Part shown: positions 51,001-60,200 of the stretch, in pieces
Layout of the letters: every line of letters starts with the position of its first letter
How positions within the stretch are numbered: the stretch's first letter is position 1
Position numbers and translations under genes: made by a program
Source of the DNA: Nereocystis luetkeana
Taxonomy: Eukaryota > Sar > Phaeophyceae > Laminariales > Laminariaceae
Assembly (NCBI GenBank): GCA_031213475.1
Contig: JARUPZ010000026.1
Coordinates: 4,949,567 to 5,013,566 of the forward strand
DNA length: 64,000 nucleotides
Direction of reading: 5' to 3'
Notes under the pieces: generated by a model
What the model was told of the DNA's origin: nothing
What the model saw: only the letters and a program-made list of their open reading frames with translations
Database searches by the model: none

Positions 51001-54000
51001 GGCCGGGAGGGAGGGATTACCGCACCCGGATGATACGATAAACTTGCGGGCAAGGTATTTACCCGAAGCATGAGAAAAAAAACGATCGTTTTAGAACCAA
51101 CACGTATAGATAGTGAGAAATATATGGGAAGCAGTGATGGAGAAGACAAGACCAACGATTTCGTTAGGTGTCTGACAGACGCATCGCAAACATGATAAGC
51201 CGTCTCCCACATACCACCGTAACTGCCGGGAGTGTAGGGGGAAGGAAAAGGGGGCGGAGGTAGCGGCAGACGTGGAAGTTGCAATGCAGTGGGCGACAAT
51301 AATGACGTCCGGGCAAGGTTTTTGGCGATAGCCCCGCGGAAGGCGTGGGTCACTTTCGATCAAACCAGATCAGACTACTGTTCGTTATTCAGGTACTAAC
51401 AAGGCGTGTGCAGGAAAGCAGGCAGAGGGGGAAGACACGGACCACATAATCATCTGTTGTGGAAGGTTTCACGCCAAAAGGCCCCTGTTCGGGTCAAAAG
51501 GCGGTCAAACAAAAAGCCAACCAGGGCAAACCGCAATAGGCAACAGCGGCCAGGCACGACGCCGATACAAAAAAAACACCTACTGTAAACGTTAACACAA
51601 ACATTCCGCGAGGTAAGACAACAAGAAAAAGTGCAACAACGTGAAAAGGCAACGCCTACATACAGCACTAACCCAGAACACTACGTAAAAAAAAACGCAT
51701 CGACACGAGAAGGAGCGACCGCGAACTCACTTGGGCGAGACGGGTAGCGTGGGCTTGGGTTCGACATGAGCAACAGGGGCCGGCTGGGCGTGATCGCCGG
51801 CAGGCCTGCTGCGGAAGCGGTCAGGAGTCTGCCAGGCAACAAAAAACAAAAAATGCCAGCAACATCAGCAATAGCAGCGACGACAACCACGGCAGCAAGA
51901 AGAACACCCGCAACGGTAGCAGTAGCAACAGTAGGAGCAGCCGCAAGAAGAACATAGCCTAAAGTAGCGGCAGCCAGGGACAGCAACAATAGCAACAGCA
52001 GCAGCAATACGTATAGTAGAAGCCTCAGAATCATCAGCAGTAGAACAATGTACCAAGGTAAAACGAAGCAAGCACCTGCCGGGTACATACACACCGGGTA
52101 GGACGGAGGACTGTGACCGACCGGGATTCGAAAAGCGCCGACCACGCAAAGTTAGGTTTTAGCTCGAGGCAAGGGCGTTATTGATTACGGTCGTCGGTGA
52201 AACCACCCCAGATGCAATCGTCCGTGCGGGAAATGGCGATTTTCGCAAATGAGCACAGGGCACTGGGTGTGTGCTGCGTGGAGACAGACAGCGGCACCCT
52301 TACGGAAAACACAGACACGCCCACACCTTACACAAACCTCGTCGCCAAAAATTCTGGGCGGAAAAGTAATGGCCATTGGGTAATCACATCGAAACACCAA
52401 CGCCCCCTCCACTTCCCGTCCAAAACGGTAAACTAACGATACCAATGAAAAAAACCAACGCTTACCGGCTATAACATTCTCAACAACCCCATAATAACCC
52501 ATCTCCAAATCAATCCCAAAGACCAATCAAGTCCTGCACAATAAAAAAAAAAAAAACAACTACAACAACAACAACAACAACAAAAACAGCAACAACATAA
52601 ACAACATAGTCTTGCATGCATGCCGCGCGGGGTTTCCCGAAGCGTTTGCCGCGCAAATCAACCCACCTTGTTCTCGATGCGCGCCAGCGACTCCCGGAAC
52701 GTTAGGGTCTCCTCCCTAGTTCGTGGGGTTCCCGGAGCGCTCCCGGGCGCCTTGTCGCTCCGGTTGGACTTGCTCAGGTGGAACGGAGCCGGGACGGTGG
52801 GACCCTGAATAGAAAAAAAAAAAAACGACGACGAGGCCACAACTTAGAACCGACAAAAACAGCATTGGAAGGCGACATCATCAACTCAACATCATGTACA
52901 AAAATTGAAGCAAGAATTTCGACCGAATATTCAATGGGAAAAAAACATCCCACGGCGGTGCTGGAGCTATTTTGCCCAACACGCTTATACACTGCAGCAC
53001 CTACAATAGGTGCTACGACTGCACTCCATACACGTGCTCCGTAGCTTGTTCTGACGAGCTGCTGAATCCGACTCGAGGACGATCCGAGACTGGGGCGGAG
53101 AAGTCTATCTATCCTAACACCTGCTAACCTGTCTTCCTCCTATCCGGACCGCATTTTCTGCATGAGGCCATGTAAAACCCGAAGTACACGCGTTCGAAGT
53201 ATCACACATACCTGGTAGCTTGCAAAGATGAGTTGAGACGAAATCCTCGATATCACGGCCGTTGTGTTTTATTTTCACTAATATCAATACATGCGGGGTT
53301 TCGGCTGGACAGAGGCATGTCCGCAAAGGGAGCACCAAACAATCACCCCTACCAGAAACGTCCAACCAGTTCACTACACCAGAAACTATTTAAACCAAGT
53401 CTGATAATACCATGAGGGGGAAAGCGACAAGACGCGGGCTGTTAACTCCTTTCGAGTGTTGATAATAAAATATACCACTGTGTCCCTAAATATAACGACC
53501 GTTGTTGAAAAAATTAACTATACAAACATTCCTTATATTCAGAGACATAGTGCCGAAAGCAGCGTGAGCACCCAGTTGTGTGCGAAGGTTTTTTTTGCCT
53601 GCTTGTGTGCGTAGGACTTTTTTGCTTGAGCCCGCCCGTCCCGGAGCACTCCTTGCATTCAACCATTTAAAGTCGGTCACCAACCACTGTGGAATCCAGC
53701 GATCACGGAGGAGTGGCCGTTTCTGCACAAAAAATACTCGGACAAAAGTTTGACAAGGTTTCTCCTTTCAAGTCTTATTCTTAAAAAGAGTGAAAGAGCG
53801 AAGCCGAACAAGCGAGACGGCACAGGAAAGAAAAAAGAAAGCAGAATAAAAAACAACAAAAAAACTGACGAACAGTGGAACGTGGAAGTGTGGTGAGCTA
53901 AAGCTTTATTTTTACCAATCCGCCGAAGGACAGTAAAAAACAATCAAAAGAACAAACAGTACGAACCCAACAACAACGCAAGCCTCCACTGATACTGCAC

Positions 54001-54266
54001 CTTAGGCTTCTCCTGGGCCAGAACCTCGTGTTCCTTGAGCAGAGCATTTCCCCTCGCCGGGTGAGTGGGCGAGAACCCAGCCTGCTCCGCCTGCGAAAAC
54101 AGCGGGCATACAGCAAACGAAGGCGACTATGTTTAGACATTTTCACGTCAAACGCGATTCGGGTCATCGTGTTTTACTCCCCAGCTCGTTTCGCATGCCT
54201 AGTGGCGCTAGAGTACACCACCGTACCCTGGCAAAAAGACTGTTCAGGCGGATCAAGACAAGACAG

Positions 54267-54297
<31 letters not shown>

Positions 54298-57200
54298 AGT
54301 GCAGCAGTAAATCAGAACCAAAATGTGACGCGTGAAATAATAGAGGGACATCATTTTTTTTCCGGGTTCCCCGTGGATTCTGATTAGTGTGATGGCGACA
54401 ACAGTCAGAAATAATGGCGTTTTTTGCTCGATTGTTGCTGGCGTATGATGATTCCAGAAATACCAAACCCTCTTTACTGTACGGGCGTACCAACGAGAAC
54501 CACCTAATGTGAAAACTTTGCACATCTTGGACAGAATAGATCATGACATACCCGTGTACTGTAACTCATCTACTGTAGCTCCGCGCCAGCAGCTAGCTGT
54601 GAGAGAGGTTGTGCAGGATCTGCCTAATAGGACAGATCCAACCCAGGAAACACGTGCTACTGTAGATCATGCAAATTATACAGCTCCCACCCGGCAACGT
54701 AAGCTACCGCTGTGGATCATACAAAATCAGGACTACAGTAGATGATCCATCTTCCTTGACAGATCTGGATCGTGATCTATCTGTGTCAGATACGTACATG
54801 ATCTGTCCGATGTGTGACTGAAATAATAATTCAACAACCCTGAGCGTAGTCTATTGAAAACGAAGTACCACGTGGGATTCAGCGTAGCACTCGCCGCTGG
54901 GTACGCTTTTCTGAATCCAGTTGTTGGCGTTTCTCAAAAAGTGGCTCTCACGATCTCACTAGGTGATTACCCATCCTGTACGGGTCCAAACATGTGCTGG
55001 CTGGACAACGGATAGTGGGAGTTAAAGGCATCACGAACAAGCCACGAATCGCGTACCTCCGCAACTGTCGTACCAGGTATACGATAAAACGACACACGAG
55101 CACCACCTGCGAATTGTTTGGCGCAATAACAAAAAAGTCCACGCTGGTGAAATTTCCAGCCGACACCACCCACCAGTTGCTTGATTCAACAGTTTTTTGT
55201 TTTGGGCCGGGCGATGAGAGCATCGTACCTGAGGACCGACCGCCGCGTAAACCTTGCCTCCAAGCCGCCCGATGGTCTTCATAGCGGGGCTCTCCGGGAC
55301 CTTCCCGTAGGCGGCGAGCGTACGTCAGGACAGCGAAGAATAACGGCATTAAAAAACAAAACTTTTTTTGGGTTCGGGAGGGTAGAACACGGGCCAACAC
55401 ATTTCGAACTGCACTAACGTACAGAAACAAGTATACATGCAACCCTGCCTTCAAGTATGTCTCCGAAACGGAAAATGGGATTCTGAAGGTGTTAATTAAC
55501 TGCACATGTACAAAAAAACACAAACGACCGGGTGTATCTCGTCGTAGCCCTCGAAAAGGTTACATTTGAACACGATAAAGCTAACGTAGGTACGGGGGAC
55601 TCGGGAGTGAAAGGACGGTAGGTTGCCGAAGACAAAAACTTATACTGTTTTTTGCTGCCACAACAGCAGCAGTAGTGAGTTGGACTCTTACAGCTGTGTA
55701 CTGTGTCGGCTGCTGCTGCTGCTGTGTTGACAATCTAAAAGTGGCAGCTACAGCAACGGCCACTGCGTGACGGGGGGGACGCTGATACAATTGTTGGTGC
55801 CCCGAGCTACAATGCAAGTATTCGTGAGGGACGGGCGCATCATGGGCCTTACCCACACTGCTGGGTGCTCACCATGATCTTCGGATGGTTGACAAACAAC
55901 AACAATGACAACGACCAGCAACATCATATCAACAAAACAAACGACAACGACCAGAAAAATCAACACACCAACACCACCAGCAAACAACAACAGCGTTACG
56001 ACTGTTTTGTCCGCTATGTCGGGGTTTCATACGGGTGAGGCCACAGTCTCTGCACAAGCCATACCAACAACGACGAAAAAAAAAAAAAGGTGTATCTGCT
56101 CTCACCGTTAAGGGCTTGCTGCTGCGAACGTTCCCGCTGTAGGCGGTGCGGCGGCTGCGCTCCATCATTGCCTGGTTACGCCTGTTCGGAGAAAGGAAAA
56201 AAGACAAAAAGACAAAAAAAAACAAAAGGACGAAATACGTAAGACAACACATATATATATATATATATATATTGAAAAAGGCATCGCTTGTGAAGAACAC
56301 TACTACAAAGCAAAGTACAAAATTACGGAAGTGCGACACAGACGCACTACATTGTTACGCAGTAGGCCGAGTAGGCAAGTCAGTAACTGCCATGCCATCG
56401 TACTGGATACGACAGGAACGCCATATACACGCAACGAAAGAGAGAAACTCGAAAGAAAGAATTGAAGAAAATCAGCTCGGAAATTCAGCTCAGGGTGTGT
56501 GTAATTCTGCGTGTGTTACACGTAACGACAACTAGTAGCATACCAGGTATACAACAAAATCATCATATCTCTTTCAGTACTCTCGGATACCCCCCGGCGC
56601 GCAAGCAAACCCTAGGACTGGATACATGCTTGAGATGCTCCAAAAACAGGTGTACACCCCCGACACTAATCTTCGCGTCTCGAGGTACGGAAGGTCCACA
56701 CCAACCCCCAGCCCCTGCTCGCCTGGTCATCTGCTTCATGTCTTCCTGCATGGCCTGCTGCTTTTTGAACTCCACTTCTTCCGTGGTCTCCTGCGGCTTG
56801 TCGGCCTTGAAGCGGTACCTGTTTCGTTTGGTGTCATCACAGACGCAAGGTAGCCGGCCGCGCCCCCGTCACGGACGCCGTCACGAAATACATCAGACAA
56901 GAACGCCGAACAATCGAGCCGAGCAGAGAAGCGCTCGCACAAAAATACACAAAGTGGTTCTTAGGGATATGTGGCCGCCGGGACAACCCGACCAGTCAAA
57001 ACAGAAATATCAAACATCGGTCTTACTCACACCACCAGATGTATTTGAAAGAAGTTACAAAAAACTAAAGAGGGGGGCGACGACAAAAAAATGAAGTGGA
57101 AAACTTACGTCGTGCGGAAGTTAGGTGTCTTAGGCTGTGTGAGGGGTCTCCTTCCGGTGGACTGCGATCGCGGCTTCTGCTTATGGCCGGCCGGCTGAGA

Positions 57201-60200
57201 GGCTCCGGCAGAAGAGAGTCTCCTCCCTCCGCCTGTAGATCACGACCAAAGCGGAAGACAAAACAAATAAACCAAACGGAGGGTAGAAGTGCGCGAGGTC
57301 GCCCGGTCGAAACGGATAACATGAGAGAAACACAGGCAGAGGTAAGGTCAGGACACGTAAGGCGAGGCAAGGTAGTGCAAAGAGGGGCACCCCAAGGCCA
57401 CGCCAGGACAGACAAGGCAAAACCCAAGATGAACAATAGCCATGAAAGCACCACGAAGACAATGTAGCCCAACGCTAAACCACACCCGACGGATACCCAG
57501 AGAAATGTATTCCTTTCCCCACCAAAAAGTCTCCATCCTAAACGTCCGAATACTAAGACACAACAACAAAAACGACAACCACAAGAAACAGCTTTAGGTC
57601 ATCCCGTTAAAAAGACGATCCTCATTTTTCAAAAACCTTATACTTATCAAAGCTCCAAGTTCAGATTTCGAACAGCTACGCCGCATAAAAATGACTCACC
57701 TGCCGCGCCCGACGGACCGGAACCAAACCCACCGCTGGAAGCGCGACCTCTAGCCGCGGCCACGGCAGGGCTGGCGCTGCGAGGGCGAGCGCGGCCCTGG
57801 GACACCGCAGTCGGGGCAAGCAATCGAGAGCTGGGGGCGACAGCCGCGACTACAGGCGCCACCGGAGTGTCCGCCCCTACAACAACGCGTCAGCCGCGGC
57901 GACAGGAGTTCAACGAAAGTTAAAGGGGAAGGACGAGGTGTGGGGCGGGGGGATGAGGGGGGGATGTAATGGAAGGGTGAGGGGAAGGGAAGGTAGGGGG
58001 TGGGCGAGAGAACTCAGGGTGGGAGAGCAGGTAGGCAAGACTCCTAAGATTACTATGGTGGCTACTGACAACTAGAGAGGTTGGACATGATTCGCCCATC
58101 GGATGTGACACGAGAAAACAAAAATCATGGGAAGTCAAAGGAACGGATAAGTACAGAGATGATGCTATTCGAACATTAGGACATGGTACATTTCAACGTG
58201 AAACCATTCAGCAGACACGTGGTGAAAAAAAAAAAAAAAATGAAAAAACGAAAAAACGAAAAAAACAAAAAAAACGTGGAGAAAAAAACATGAGGACGGC
58301 ATCCTCATTTAGGTGTCGCAAAAGGCGCCTACCGCTGACACCGACTACCTATATAACATACACAGACGATGAACAGCCGTCATCGAAACAAGCCTCCTCA
58401 CCCGCTGCTGCCACGCCTGCTCCGCCGCCAACACCGACACCGGAATCCCTCCGGCGCCCAAACCCTGCACCACCACCACCACCGCTGCCAGTGTCACGTG
58501 CACCACGGTCTCTCCCACGGGAAGTCGGCCTCTTAGCACCGCCCATAGCAGGCCCTGACCCCGCTACCGAAGACGTCACCGCCGCCGCGACAGCCTTCAC
58601 GGGCCCACCCCTTGCAGGGGCGACATCAGGCACGCGTGTTCCGATCGCGAGCGACTGCTGGCGCACATCAACCGCCCGCGTGGCCGCAGCGACCTGCCCC
58701 ACTACAGCCCCCGGCAGCACCGCCGCTGTCGACGAGGCCGCCGGAGGCCCTCCGAACGACATCCTGCCGCTATCGCGCCTGCTAACCCCGGAAGCGCGGC
58801 GGGAGCGCGCAGGGGAGGGGATACGCGAGATGGACACCCTGGGGCTGACGCTGCGGCTAGCACTGCCGGCGGCGCTCCCGCTTTCACCGGCACCGACACT
58901 TGCGGTGGCGCTTGCGCTGACACCGGTGACAGACGCGGTGGGGCGCTTTCCCGATGCTCTGCCGCGCCTGGTAGGGCTGGCATCAACCTTCTTAATGGAG
59001 GCGGTGGCGGCAGCGATAGGAGCAGCATCCGCACCGCCTTTGACGCCTGTGTCAGCCGCCACCGGCTGCAGCGCCGGCACTGTTGTTTCGGCTGAAGCGG
59101 CTTCTTTAGTGGCTGCTGCTGAGGCCGCTGCTTCAGCTGCTGCGACTGCCTTAGCAGCTGCAAGGGCCGCCGCTTTCTCTTTTGCTGCCATAGCTGATGC
59201 TATGGCCGCTGATTTCTCTTTTGCTGCCATGGCTGATGCTATAGCCGCAGCCTTCTCTTTCGCCGCCATAGCTGCTGCTGCTGCTTTAAGCTCTGCTGAT
59301 CTGGTCGCCGCCGCTTTAGCCGCTTTCACTCGTGCCGCCGCTGCTTCAGCTGCTGCCGCTACTCTGACCGACGCTGCTTCAGCCGCGGCTGTCACCTTAG
59401 CCGATGCCGACGCCTTTGCTGCTGTTGCTGAGGATGCCGCTTCGCCCGATCCCGCTGCTAATGTCGACTTGGTCGCTGGTGCGCGAGCAGCCCCGGGAGC
59501 TATCGCGCCCGGCAAGATACTCGAGCGGCGTCTCGCGGAGGCCCCACTCTGTCTCCTCCTGGCGGTTCCGTCCTTTCCGGGAGCGGTAACGCCGAAGAAT
59601 CCAGTAGGCATAGAAGCCACCTTCCCTTTACTCTGTTCTGCTTCACCTTCTCCTCCGGCAGCTCCTCCAGCCCCCTCTTTCCCTGCTCCTCCAAGAGAGG
59701 GCCTCGCGGCTCCCAGAGCTTTAGTCCCCTCCATCTCAGCGACACAAGCGGCGGCCAGCGCCATCGCCTCCTTTTCAACAGCGGATACTACCGCACCAGA
59801 CCCCGCCGCCGCCGCCCCAGTCCTTTGCCTGCCGTTCACCGACGCCACATCTTCGCCCATGTCACCAGCCTTACGCTTACCCTCTCCGTTGCCCTTTCCT
59901 ACGGTGGCAGAGCGCGCTTCGAGGCCAAGCCCACGCCCAAGCCCCGCGCCCGCGCCGGCGTCCAGCAGCATCTCATCCAGAATGACGCTGGTCTCGCAGT
60001 CGACACCCGTATCGGTACCGCCTGCGACGTCGCGGAGGCAGCTGGCGATGGCGTTCGCGGGAGATCCATCCGAAGCAGCACCAGCGGACACCACGTCCCC
60101 CTCCTCCCCCTTCTCGTCCAGCTGAACCTCACGCTGCTGCTTCCCGTTCAGCAACCTCATCTCCTCCCCCTCCTGCTCCTCGCCTTCCTTCTTATGCTCC

